A stretch of DNA of 64,000 nucleotides from UBA1563 sp041671545 (GTDB lineage Bacteria > Bacteroidota > Ignavibacteria > Ignavibacteriales > Ignavibacteriaceae): NCBI GenBank assembly GCA_041671545.1, contig JBAZBI010000001.1, positions 186,001 through 250,000 of the forward strand. The letters are read 5' to 3'. The position numbers and the translations under genes are program-made. The notes beneath the pieces are model-generated. The model was not told the origin of the DNA. It made no database searches and saw only the letters and a list, made by a program, of their open reading frames with translations. Positions 24,823 to 33,417 of this stretch are shown here, piece by piece; the stretch's first letter is position 1, and every line of letters begins with the position of its first letter.

Positions 24823-27800
24823 ATGAAAAACAATCTCCGATCATTATTAAACCTATCAGCTTTAAAAAAACTATTATCCATCTTTATTTTATTCTGTATC
24901 TGTTTGTTAGCCGTAAACACTAATGCTCAATCCATATCCGTTGGAAAAGGAAGTTACAGCACAACACTTCCTTCCGGTAAGATCGGACCTCAAACTTCAT
25001 CCGGAGCAAATGCAGTTCCAAAAATTTCTGCACCCTTTAATAAACCAATTCAAACTAACGATTACTGGAGCAGTTTGATCTATCCTTTTTACGGAGACGC
25101 TTTCTCAAATAACATGTATGCTCATCCTTTATATTTTAAAGCTAAAAATAACGGACTGCAACTCGGATACACTTCATCTCCAACTTACGCTGCAGCTGAT
25201 TACCTCTTCCCTTTTTCTCAACAACTCACCGTTGGTGTTACCGGATTGAACGCAACCAAAACCCTTACTGATGATTATGGTGATTGGACAGTTACCGCTC
25301 TTTGGGATGATGGTACCCGAAAAATGAAAGCCACTTTAGGTCACGGACTCCCGTTTGTTTTTCTAACGATCTCCGGTGGAAGCGCATCTGTTACGTGCGG
25401 TTCAACTCCAACTATTTGGTATAATCAGAATGGTGTTATGGGAATGACTGTTGCGGGACGACATTATGGAATTTTTGCACCCGATGGTTCAACATGGAGC
25501 GGAACAACCATAATGCAATCTTCTCTAAACGGAAAAGATTATTTTTCAGTTGCATTGCTTCCAGATAATCAGTTAACTACTCTTGAAACTTTCCGTAAAC
25601 ATGCTTACGCTTTTGTTACCGGAAGTACCGTAACTTGGGCATATGATGAAGCGACTACAAAACTGATTTCAACCTTTACTTATACAACGGATTTAAAAGA
25701 AGCAGTAAATGGAAATCTTAATCAAACTCTTACTGCTTTGTATAGGCATCAATGGTTAAACACAACTGATGTTCTCACAAGTTTCAGTTATAACTCGGTT
25801 GCAGGAATAATGAAAGTGTTTGACGGAAATCAGTTTACAACAAATTTAACTTTTGAAGGTGTGCTTCCATCACTCCCCGACCAGGGTAATTATAACAAAG
25901 CTGATTTATTAGCGATGGTTAATGAAGTTTCAAAAGAAACACTTCCTACCGGGCCAACATATGAAAACGGAAAAGCAATTGCTCGTTTCGCTCACTTGGT
26001 AAATATTGCCGATCAACTTGGTGCTATTGCTGCTCGGGATCATTTTTTAACTGAAATAAAGAAACGCCTTGAAGATTGGTTTACTGTCGGCGGAGCTCAA
26101 GAATATTCATATAATTCAACTTGGGATGTATTGACCGGTTACCCCGCTGGTTATGGAACTGACAATCAGATAAATGATCACAATTTTCATTCAGGTTACG
26201 CAATTATGGGTGCGGCAATTGTTGCACAATACGATTCTGTTTGGGCGGCGCCGGAGAATTGGGGTGGAATGGTCGATCTTTTAATAAAAGATGGAAACAA
26301 TTTTGACAGAACTGATTCCAGATTTCCATTTCTCCGTTCATTTGATCCGTACGCCGGACATTCGTGGGAAGCTGGGCATGGTGATTTTGGCGATGGTAAC
26401 AATGAAGAATCAAGCTCGGAGTCGATGAATTTTGCGGCAGCAGTTACCTTATGGGGGGCAATAACTCATAAAAAAGATATTCGTGATTTAGGAATTTATC
26501 TTTACACAACCGAACGTACCGCTATCGAACAATATTGGTTTGATATAGATAACGCAGTATTTCCGGCTGATTATCCTTATAAAGCGTTAGGAATGGTTTG
26601 GGGTGGAAAAGGTGTCCACTCAACCTGGTTCGGGGCAAATCCTGAATTCATTCATGGAATAAACATGCTTCCGATTACCGCCGGTTCTTTTTATCTGGGA
26701 CGCCATCCGGAATATGTTCAAGCGAATTATGATGAGATCGTTAAAGAATTAAATGGTCCTCCGACAATTTGGCAAGATATTATTTGGCAGTATCTCTCTT
26801 TTTCCGATCCAAGTTTGGCTTTGTCTTTATACTATGCAAATCCTTCTTACACACCGTTTGATGGAGAAACAAGGGCGCATACTCACCATTGGCTGCACAA
26901 CCTAAAAAAAATGGGACTTTTGGATTATAGTGTCACGGCAGATATTCCAACGTACGCAGTCTTTAAAAACAGTAAAGGAGAAAAAACATACATCGCTTAC
27001 AATCCGGCATCCCAACCGGTTAGTGTGCATTTTACTGATGGTTATACAATGGATATTCCCGCCGGATTGATGAAGTCCATCAGTACTGCTGTTGCTGATC
27101 TTAATGCGCCGGTGGCTCTTTTAACAGCCGATAAAACAATTGGAAAGATGCCGTTAACAGTCACTTTCACCGGAAGTAAAAGTTTTGATCGGAATAATTC
27201 TCCCTTATCATATTTGTGGAATTTTGGAGATGGGGGATCATCAACAATTGCCGACACAACTCACACATTTACTAATGCGGGAATTTATAAAGTAACCGTA
27301 ACGGTTACAAACCAACTCAATCTCTCATCAATCGACAGCACAACTATCACCGTTCTTGGAAATGGAACTCCTTATTCAGGCACTGCAGTTTTGGTTCCCG
27401 CACTTATCCAAGCTGAAAATTTTGACAATGGCGGCGAAGGCGTAGCTTATCATGATAACGATGCTAAAAATGTTGGACTTGCCTACCGCCCGAATGAAGG
27501 AGTTGATCTTGAGCCTTCTAACGATCAAGGATTTGATGTTTATTGGATGACCGCCGGAGAATGGCTTGAATATACAATTGATGTTCCGGTTGAAGGCAAT
27601 TATGATATTATTCCTTATGTCTCTTCTGTTCCTGGTTTTGGTAATTTCCATATATTAATTAATAATGTCGATGTCAGTGGGAAAAAGCTGGTAGCAAATA
27701 CCGGCGGCTGGCAAAGTTGGAAACCAATAACGATAGCGAATGTTCCGTTAAAAAGCGGGAAACAAATTTTGCGCATTGAGATTGATTCCGATACGGATAA

Positions 27801-28164
27801 AAAGAATTGGTTGTTCAGCTTAAATTCAATTGAAATTAAAAAATCAACTTCAGTCGGAATTTCAGGAGAACATTCACTCCCCAACTCATTTTCGTTAGAA
27901 CAAAATTATCCTAACCCGTTTAATCCGGAAACGAATATTCAATATTCTGTTGTCGGTAATCAGTTTGTAAGTTTAATAGTCTATGATATTCTTGGAAACA
28001 CAGTTGCAACATTAATCAATGAAGTAAAACCTGCCGGGATTTATAATATTACTTTCAACACGCAACAAACAACAACCAACCAACCATTAACAAGCGGCGT
28101 ATATTTTTACCAGTTAAGAGTTGGAGAATTTGTCCAAACCAGAAAAATGTTATTGTTGAGGTAG
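24823..28164 (+). CDS. Secreted GH81 endo-1,3-beta-glucanase with PKD, CBM6 and T9SS domains
   Basis: The protein has 1113 residues from ATG 24823; an earlier in-frame start at 24679 is less likely because the signal peptide (LFCICLLAVNTNAQ) would lie far inside. About residues 40-740 match glycoside hydrolase family 81: YWSSLIYPFYGD, NDHNFHSGY near 452 and the acidic catalytic stretch NNEESSSE near 526-532. A PKD domain (about 765-845, SYLWNFGDGGSS), a family 6 carbohydrate-binding module (about 858-1006, IQAENFD...GEWLEYTIDV) and a T9SS sorting domain (NYPNPFNPET) follow. The enzyme cleaves beta-1,3-glucans such as laminarin or fungal wall glucan at the cell surface. The SGNH lipoprotein upstream may act on the same material. 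Confidence 0.93.
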   Translation: MKNNLRSLLNLSALKKLLSIFILFCICLLAVNTNAQSISVGKGSYSTTLPSGKIGPQTSSGANAVPKISAPFNKPIQTNDYWSSLIYPFYGDAFSNNMYAHPLYFKAKNNGLQLGYTSSPTYAAADYLFPFSQQLTVGVTGLNATKTLTDDYGDWTVTALWDDGTRKMKATLGHGLPFVFLTISGGSASVTCGSTPTIWYNQNGVMGMTVAGRHYGIFAPDGSTWSGTTIMQSSLNGKDYFSVALLPDNQLTTLETFRKHAYAFVTGSTVTWAYDEATTKLISTFTYTTDLKEAVNGNLNQTLTALYRHQWLNTTDVLTSFSYNSVAGIMKVFDGNQFTTNLTFEGVLPSLPDQGNYNKADLLAMVNEVSKETLPTGPTYENGKAIARFAHLVNIADQLGAIAARDHFLTEIKKRLEDWFTVGGAQEYSYNSTWDVLTGYPAGYGTDNQINDHNFHSGYAIMGAAIVAQYDSVWAAPENWGGMVDLLIKDGNNFDRTDSRFPFLRSFDPYAGHSWEAGHGDFGDGNNEESSSESMNFAAAVTLWGAITHKKDIRDLGIYLYTTERTAIEQYWFDIDNAVFPADYPYKALGMVWGGKGVHSTWFGANPEFIHGINMLPITAGSFYLGRHPEYVQANYDEIVKELNGPPTIWQDIIWQYLSFSDPSLALSLYYANPSYTPFDGETRAHTHHWLHNLKKMGLLDYSVTADIPTYAVFKNSKGEKTYIAYNPASQPVSVHFTDGYTMDIPAGLMKSISTAVADLNAPVALLTADKTIGKMPLTVTFTGSKSFDRNNSPLSYLWNFGDGGSSTIADTTHTFTNAGIYKVTVTVTNQLNLSSIDSTTITVLGNGTPYSGTAVLVPALIQAENFDNGGEGVAYHDNDAKNVGLAYRPNEGVDLEPSNDQGFDVYWMTAGEWLEYTIDVPVEGNYDIIPYVSSVPGFGNFHILINNVDVSGKKLVANTGGWQSWKPITIANVPLKSGKQILRIEIDSDTDKKNWLFSLNSIEIKKSTSVGISGEHSLPNSFSLEQNYPNPFNPETNIQYSVVGNQFVSLIVYDILGNTVATLINEVKPAGIYNITFNTQQTTTNQPLTSGVYFYQLRVGEFVQTRKMLLLR

Positions 28165-28176
28165 AATATTTTTGAT

Positions 28177-28252
28177 CCCGCTTGGTAATTTCCAAAAACA
28201 TTTTTAAGTTCGTTTGTACTAATAATTAAGGAATTAGGTGATTTTATTTCTG
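28177..28252. repeat. Dispersed intergenic repeat, copy 2
   Basis: This is the second copy of the segment at 22309-22380, with the same TTCCAAAAACATTTTTAAGTT core and AATTAAGGAATTAGGTGATTTTATTTCT end. It sits between the GH81 gene and the accessory block that starts at 28416. A minus-strand frame across it (28355-28107) looks like a chance or decayed frame. Confidence 0.55.
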
Positions 28253-28415
28253 AGTTAGTTTTACATAGAAAAATATTAACAAGCATGGCATTGCCCTCTC
28301 CTCTTTCATATTCTGCAAATGTACAACTGGATTTTACAACTTTTATCATTTCCATTTTTAACTCATTTACGGATAAAATAGTTGATAATTATGCCTCAAA
28401 GAGGTTTTAATTAAT

Positions 28416-29192
28416 ATGCCTAGTGCAAAACCAGATTATGCTGAAATAAAACTTTTTAGGAAAAAGCGGAATCTTTATTACAATCAGCGTAGTAATCTTT
28501 TTAGTAAAATTTATCTTGAATGTAGTTCTGCAATAGAGGGAGGATATATAACTCAAGAACGGGCAAAAAAACTACTTCAGTTTATAGAATCCGATAATTC
28601 AGTAAAGACAGTTTTTCCCAATAATCTTTTGTATGAAATATTATCTACATATTGCGGAAAAGTTGAATGGAATGACATTTCAGAAGGAATATTATTGGAT
28701 TTCATAGCAGAACTTTACGTAAATAATCCTACCCCAACAATTGGAATTGAACTTGTGATAACTGGCTCTCCCTTGAATATAGACGATCAGACCGATACAA
28801 TTAAACCACCAGAAATTAATCCTTCTACTATAAATATGTTATTTAACAAATTCCCATTTGTAAATAACCTGCGAAGTTATCTATACGATACTCTAATGAC
28901 TGAAATTGCTTTACAAGATCGTTTCTTTGGTTTTACTGGAGACTTTGACAACTATACTAGAAAAACTTGTTTTGAAAAAGTGCGATGTTTTGGAAGTGTA
29001 CCTTCAGACCCGACATATTATTTAGATTATTTATTTGTTGCAAATAAATTAATAAACGAAAACTTGATTTCAAATAAGTTGTTAACTTCAATTTATTTAC
29101 GTCGTTTATACGGAAACCCGCAAATATTAACTGAAGACGATTGGGAAAAATTAGTTGAAAAGCAAAAACGAGGGAATTATGGAAACAATTAA
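28416..29192 (+). CDS. Unrecognised protein, first gene of accessory block
   Basis: This is a 258-residue soluble protein with no signal peptide, no membrane segment and no motif I recognise. The N-terminal 60 residues are basic and helical; the rest is a mixed fold with the segment DRFFGFTGDFDNYTRKTCFEKVRCFG near 168-193. GAGGT about ten bases before ATG 28416 supports the start. Its end overlaps the following SWIM-motif gene by 14 bases, which indicates translational coupling. The block is visibly richer in A and T than its neighbours, a sign of horizontal transfer. Part of a defence-like unit by context only. Confidence 0.65.
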   Translation: MPSAKPDYAEIKLFRKKRNLYYNQRSNLFSKIYLECSSAIEGGYITQERAKKLLQFIESDNSVKTVFPNNLLYEILSTYCGKVEWNDISEGILLDFIAELYVNNPTPTIGIELVITGSPLNIDDQTDTIKPPEINPSTINMLFNKFPFVNNLRSYLYDTLMTEIALQDRFFGFTGDFDNYTRKTCFEKVRCFGSVPSDPTYYLDYLFVANKLINENLISNKLLTSIYLRRLYGNPQILTEDDWEKLVEKQKRGNYGNN

Positions 29193-29511
29193 ATTTTTGG
29201 TCCAAGGTTCTGCTAACGAACCATATGTTGTTGTATTTCGTAAAATTGAAAACAATTTCTCAGCACTATGCAGTTGTCCTGCATGTGAAAATGGTATGTA
29301 TTGCAAACATAGGTTTCGTATAATGGAAGGTTCGACTGAAAATATTATTAGTAATAATAAAAGTGATGTTGAAATCGTCAAATCCTGGTTAATTGGATCT
29401 GATGTAGAAAGTGCTATCAAAGAATTAAAGGAAGTAGAGAATGAATTACTTCGTGCAAAGAAAAAAGTATCTGATTTTAAAAAGAAGCTATCAAGAAAAC
29501 TCATAGATTAA
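29179..29511 (+). CDS. Small SWIM-like zinc-motif protein with coiled-coil tail
   Basis: This is a 110-residue protein from ATG 29179, with GAGGG about four bases upstream. An in-frame start at 29155 lies further inside the previous gene. C31-S-C33...C42-K-H44 fits the SWIM zinc-finger pattern CxCx(n)CxH, which binds DNA or proteins; C36 is an extra Cys. Residues 76-110 are a charged heptad-like helix (KELKEVENELLRAKKKVSDF), probably a coiled coil for pairing. It overlaps the preceding gene by 14 bases and is followed by the third block gene 16 bases later, so all three are probably one transcript. Function unknown. Confidence 0.68.
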   Translation: METIKFLVQGSANEPYVVVFRKIENNFSALCSCPACENGMYCKHRFRIMEGSTENIISNNKSDVEIVKSWLIGSDVESAIKELKEVENELLRAKKKVSDFKKKLSRKLID

Positions 29512-29527
29512 TTTTTAAGGAAATACA

Positions 29528-30301
29528 ATGGTATCAGAATATTTTGATGGTTTTAACTGGGCTTTACCGAAAGCATTTGCAGAGGCTTTATCAAAATGTC
29601 TTTTTGAAGTAGGAGATATTATCTATGATACTCAAAAAGCATATTCTATTCCTTGGAATGAAGCTAAAAAAGTAGTAAAACATTCTATCCAAATAAAATC
29701 CATTTCATCACCAAATCTTTATTTAGAAGAAAAGAATAACGAATCAATATTTAACGAGAATTGGGATTCGGAAGTAGTATTTGATTATTATGATTACCAT
29801 TCCCTTAATAAAATAGAAATAAGTACAACACAAGGAAGACTTTATTCACTTCTGTGGAAAGGAAATGAAGAATATATATTATCGGCTAACATACCTGCTA
29901 CAAAACCATGTATGTTAAAATCCGTTTTTAAAAAAATAGCAGATTATAAACTGGAAATATCAAAACTATCTGACCCCAATTGTGAGTATTTGTTTTATTT
30001 CCCAGTTGATGTTGCAAATCAAACATTTAATGAGAAATCAAAAAAAATAATAAAATCTTTTAAGAGCAATGTTGATTTAATTTCCTATCGCATAAAATCA
30101 TATTCTCCGCAAAATCTTAATAGCAATACCTCATTAACTTTGTGCCCAACTCTAAAATTCATTGTTTTTGAAATTTCTGGCTCATCAGAGTCAATTAATG
30201 AAGCATTAAAAAAAGCGCTATACATACAGAGTAAGAACAAAAAATCGGAAAAGGAATACTTTCGTTTGAAAGCGCATGGTGCTCTCTTTCGAAAATATTA
30301 A
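29528..30301 (+). CDS. Unrecognised protein, third gene of accessory block
   Basis: This is a 257-residue soluble protein with an AAGGA ribosome site six bases before ATG. No recognised domain. The N-terminal 50 residues are helical (FDGFNWALPKAFAEALSKC), and a central beta-rich part contains EISTTQGRLYSLLWKGNEEY. The C-terminal 30 residues are strongly basic. No membrane segment. It follows the SWIM-motif gene by 16 bases and precedes the AbiGi-like gene by 77 bases. It may be an effector or partner of that gene, but this rests on position alone. Confidence 0.62.
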   Translation: MVSEYFDGFNWALPKAFAEALSKCLFEVGDIIYDTQKAYSIPWNEAKKVVKHSIQIKSISSPNLYLEEKNNESIFNENWDSEVVFDYYDYHSLNKIEISTTQGRLYSLLWKGNEEYILSANIPATKPCMLKSVFKKIADYKLEISKLSDPNCEYLFYFPVDVANQTFNEKSKKIIKSFKSNVDLISYRIKSYSPQNLNSNTSLTLCPTLKFIVFEISGSSESINEALKKALYIQSKNKKSEKEYFRLKAHGALFRKY

Positions 30302-30378
30302 TTCGTAGAGTTCCGTTTTAACAACTTGTCCCGTATGGCTTGATAACGCTCCGTAACGTGGCTAAATAGGATTATGAT

Positions 30379-31200
30379 ATGAATATTGACATTCCCCCAA
30401 AAACCGATACAATCAGTTCGAATACTCTATTTCACTTTACTAATAGTGCAAGTTCTTTAATATCCATACTGTTGGATGAATTTAGACCACATTATTGTCT
30501 TGAGGATTTTAAATTTTCTGTAGAAGGTGATGAACCTTTTGAACTTGCAATTCCGATGGTATGTTTCTGTGATCTTCCATTATCTCAAATTAAAACCCAT
30601 TTGAGATTATATGGTAATTATGGAATTGGAATGAACAAACTTTGGGGACAGAAAAACGGCATAAGCCCAGTTTTATACTCTTATCGTGGTTCATACTTTT
30701 TCCGTCATATTAGGGATATTCTTACAGAAACGAGTCAATCACTTGCCAATCCTAATAATCAAAGTTTGAAATATGAAAAAAGATTTATTGGCATTTTAAG
30801 TTTTATCAAACCATACTTAGGACCATTTTGGAGAAAAGACAATTATATCCCAAGTGTTCGATTTTACGACGAAAGAGAATGGCGTTATGTACCAGAGACG
30901 CTACCAAACAAGGCGGCAGGTTTTAGTGATCCAGATCTTTTTTCTATAGCGGATATCTTACAAAAAGAAGATTTTCTTAACCCAGTAAAACTTGCAGACA
31001 ATAATAGAAAAATTGCTCGTGATAAGTTTAGAATTCCATTCAGTCCTAATGATATAAAATATTTAATTGTATCTGAAGAAAATGAAATTCTTCCTTTGAT
31101 AAAATCAATAAGAGAAATAAAAGGTAAATATTCACATGATGAAGTTGATTTACTAACTTCACGTATTATTTCATCAAGTCAGATAATTGACGATTTCTAA
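30379..31200 (+). CDS. AbiGi-like (PF10899-type) abortive-infection protein
   Basis: The 273-residue protein carries the pattern I associate with the AbiGi family. TLFHFTNSASSLISIL (residues 15-30) is followed by PMVCFCDLPLSQIKTHLRLYGNYGIGM, in which the FCD and YGxYGIG segments are most telling, and by a late YDEREWRYVP motif. The AbiG phage-resistance system of Lactococcus pairs AbiGi (proposed antitoxin) with a nucleotidyltransferase AbiGii. No AbiGii homologue is visible here, only the unrecognised upstream genes. AGGA seven bases before ATG supports the start. A 39-bp element shared with the Shedu locus begins ten bases after the stop. Confidence 0.72.
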   Translation: MNIDIPPKTDTISSNTLFHFTNSASSLISILLDEFRPHYCLEDFKFSVEGDEPFELAIPMVCFCDLPLSQIKTHLRLYGNYGIGMNKLWGQKNGISPVLYSYRGSYFFRHIRDILTETSQSLANPNNQSLKYEKRFIGILSFIKPYLGPFWRKDNYIPSVRFYDEREWRYVPETLPNKAAGFSDPDLFSIADILQKEDFLNPVKLADNNRKIARDKFRIPFSPNDIKYLIVSEENEILPLIKSIREIKGKYSHDEVDLLTSRIISSSQIIDDF

Positions 31201-31209
31201 TGCCCATCC

Positions 31210-31248
31210 TAACATCTTTAATAAATAAAGAGTCAAGAAAAAAATAAA
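31210..31248. repeat. 39-bp element after the AbiGi-like gene (copy A)
   Basis: The sequence starts TAACATCTTTAATAAATAAA and matches 60425-60463, immediately after the Shedu gene, at 34 of 39 positions without gaps. AACAT recurs in reverse complement further on (ATGTT near 31265), as GATGTT does at the other copy. It may be a cassette boundary or a shared 3' regulatory element. Confidence 0.6.
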
Positions 31249-31407
31249 GTCAATTGATTACTTCATGTTCTCAATAGTAAAAACTCCCCTTTCCTTTTTC
31301 CATCCCTCAAAAATTCTTACTTTTCATCAGTTAATTTTATAAAAAATGAGTACATCAGTTACGATCCATTTCTTTAAATCATAGTTCACGGTCTTTAAGG
31401 ATTGAAA

Positions 31408-32475
31408 ATGAAGAACAAAAAACAAATTATAACCTGGTCGGTTGTTGCAGTAATAATAATTATCCTCATCTTGCAGAAAGTAAAACTTAGCGGAGAGGTA
31501 AATGACAATGAAAACAAACCGGGGACTTCTAAACGGCAAACCGCAGTTAATGCCATAATCATAAAAACAAAATCAATTCAAGATAAAATCTTCTCAAACG
31601 GAACACTCATCAGTAATGAAGAAGTTGAACTACGGAGTGAAATTTCCGGGAAGATCACCAAAATTCTTTTTAAAGAAGGTCAGCAGATAAAAAAAGGAAT
31701 GGTTTTAATCAAGATCAATGATGCGGAACTACAGGCAACGCTGAAGAAAAATCAATCGAAAGAATCTTTGGCACGCGATAAAGAATACCGGGTAAAACAA
31801 TTGTTCAACAAAAGTCTTACAAGCCAGCAAGAATATGATAACGCCCTGAGTGAACTCCACTCTGCTGAAGCCGATGTGGAATTCACAAAAGCGCAGCTTG
31901 ATAAAACAGAGATAAGAGCTCCATTTGATGGAGTGATCGGACTCCGCTCAGTTAGCGAGGGAAGTTACATTTCGCCCGCATCAAAAATTGCAACGCTGCA
32001 AAATATCAATCCTGTAAAAGTAGATTTTTCCGTTCCGCAAAAATATTTTGGCATCGTTAAAGCAGGAAAAACTATTCTGGTTAAACTCGCATCAACCGGA
32101 AAAATTTATACAGGAAAAATCTACGCCGTTGAACCGAAGATTGATGAAAGCTCACGCACCGTACAGGCACGTGCAATTATTCCCAACGATAGAAGTGAAC
32201 TTACTCCCGGCGCATATGTAGAGATTGATTTAGTACTACAAGAAATAAATGCAGCGATAATGGTTCCTTCGGAAGCGATCGTTCCGGATGTACAGGGTGA
32301 AAAAGTTTTTGTTTACAGAAATGGAAGAGCAGTCCCCCAACTTGTAACTCAAAATATCAGAACAGAAAATGAAGTGCAAATTGTAAACGGTCTGCAAGTA
32401 GGTGATACCGTTATAGTCTCCGGAATTATCCAGCTTAAACCGAACGCCCCGGTTAAACTGAAAGAGATAAATTAA
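31408..32475 (+). CDS. RND efflux periplasmic adaptor (membrane-fusion protein)
   Basis: The 355-residue protein has one N-terminal membrane segment (ITWSVVAVIIIILILQ). The standard hairpin, lipoyl and beta-barrel layout follows: ISGKITKILFKEGQQIKKGMVL, a coiled-coil hairpin (about 105-155), then ELRAPFDGVIG-type lipoyl half (IRAPFDGVIGLRSVSEGSYI). It bridges an inner-membrane RND pump and an outer-membrane channel. The RND permease lies 942 bases downstream, separated by a mobile element. ATG 31408 is preferred because TAAGG lies seven bases before it; a TTG two codons earlier is in frame. No TolC-type channel gene is nearby. Confidence 0.92.
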   Translation: MKNKKQIITWSVVAVIIIILILQKVKLSGEVNDNENKPGTSKRQTAVNAIIIKTKSIQDKIFSNGTLISNEEVELRSEISGKITKILFKEGQQIKKGMVLIKINDAELQATLKKNQSKESLARDKEYRVKQLFNKSLTSQQEYDNALSELHSAEADVEFTKAQLDKTEIRAPFDGVIGLRSVSEGSYISPASKIATLQNINPVKVDFSVPQKYFGIVKAGKTILVKLASTGKIYTGKIYAVEPKIDESSRTVQARAIIPNDRSELTPGAYVEIDLVLQEINAAIMVPSEAIVPDVQGEKVFVYRNGRAVPQLVTQNIRTENEVQIVNGLQVGDTVIVSGIIQLKPNAPVKLKEIN

Positions 32476-32664
32476 ACTGAAAGCTTAACTATATTAAATT
32501 AATAGAGTCACGTTACGTAAAAGATACAATTGATGTCTTAATCGTAATCTTAATCTTTTTCTTACTCTTATTCCTTATTGTGTATTTAATGCAGATTAAG
32601 AATATGATTAAGATTAGGAACCATGTTCATTTCTTGCGTAAGGTGAGTTAATAGATTTAAGCAA

Positions 32665-33301
32665 GCCCCGAAGGGGCGAGATACATCACCCTAGGGCGTT
32701 AGCCCTAGGGAATAGAAACATGAATAGACACCAAAGCTCTGAAAGAGCGGAATAAATTATGGGACAATCACTAGTAAAAAACTATATTCATATCATCTTC
32801 AGTACTAAACAAAGAGTACCACTAATCCATCAACCTGTGCAGGAAGAATTGTACAATTACATAGGTGGCATCTGTAAAGAAATGGAATGTTTTCCTATAA
32901 AGATAGGTGGTCATACAGATCATCTTCATATTCTCTGTTTGTTATCAAAGAAAATTGCTTTGATGAATTTATTGGAAGAAGTAAAATCACATTCATTTAA
33001 GTGGATGAAAACAAAAGGAACAGATTGTAAAAACTTTTACTGGCAGAATGGGTATGGAGCGTTTTCCGTAAATCCGTCTGAAATAGATAAAGTAATTACT
33101 TATATCGAAAATCAGAAAGAACATCATAAGAAGAAAACATTCCAGGATGAATACAGAGCATTCTTGAAGAAGTATAAAGTGGAGTATGATGAAAAGTATG
33201 TATGGGACTAATGTTTATACCGCCCTTTCAGGGCTTTACTTTTTACCCGTATTTTTTCTTAGGGCTTCGCCCTGTGTTGATGTATTTCGCTCTTTCAGTG
33301 C
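32665..33301 (+). mobile_element. RAYT/Y1-transposase unit with nested inverted REP-like repeats
   Basis: The element contains a Y1 transposase gene framed by short palindromes with a GAA-type loop. The outer left copy (32665-32710: GCCCCGAAGGGGCGAGATACATCA, then a CCCTAGGGC stem) corresponds in inverted orientation to 33258-33301 (complement GCACTGAAAGAGCGAAATACATCA, then an AGGGC stem). The inner left copy (32734-32757, AAGCTCTGAAAGAGCGGAATAAA) corresponds in inverted orientation to 33215-33238 (complement AAGCCCTGAAAGGGCGGTATAAA). It splits the adaptor and permease genes of one efflux operon and is therefore likely to be an insertion. Confidence 0.82.
32759..33211 (+). CDS. REP-associated tyrosine transposase (Y1 family)
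   Basis: The 150-residue protein is a single-strand DNA transposase of the IS200/IS605 and RAYT superfamily. The HUH metal site is H55-L-H57-equivalent in GGHTDHLHIL, preceded by KIGG. The catalytic tyrosine is in VITYIENQKEHH near 120. The length is typical. Such enzymes move single-stranded DNA by recognising hairpins at element ends, which fits the palindromes on both sides. No TnpB gene accompanies it. The ATG has GGAATAAATT upstream, within the inner left palindrome copy. Confidence 0.92.
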   Translation: MGQSLVKNYIHIIFSTKQRVPLIHQPVQEELYNYIGGICKEMECFPIKIGGHTDHLHILCLLSKKIALMNLLEEVKSHSFKWMKTKGTDCKNFYWQNGYGAFSVNPSEIDKVITYIENQKEHHKKKTFQDEYRAFLKKYKVEYDEKYVWD

Positions 33302-33417
33302 TAAGAATTTTCAATCGAAACTTTTAATAAACATTGCAACAGTCTTATGTTGACTGGTAAAATGTTATAATGGAATTGGTACGATAATTAAAATATTACT
33401 AACGAAAAAGAATCATC

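Noticed and set aside
28107..28355. 82-codon minus-strand frame between GH81 and the accessory block
   Set aside because: It overlaps the GH81 3' end and the dispersed repeat; its other copy at 22.3 kb does not stay open.
30302..30378. attC-like site between the third block gene and the AbiGi-like gene (TAACGCTCCGTAACG)
   Set aside because: The words resemble cassette ends loosely, but no paired outer boxes with the right spacing were found.
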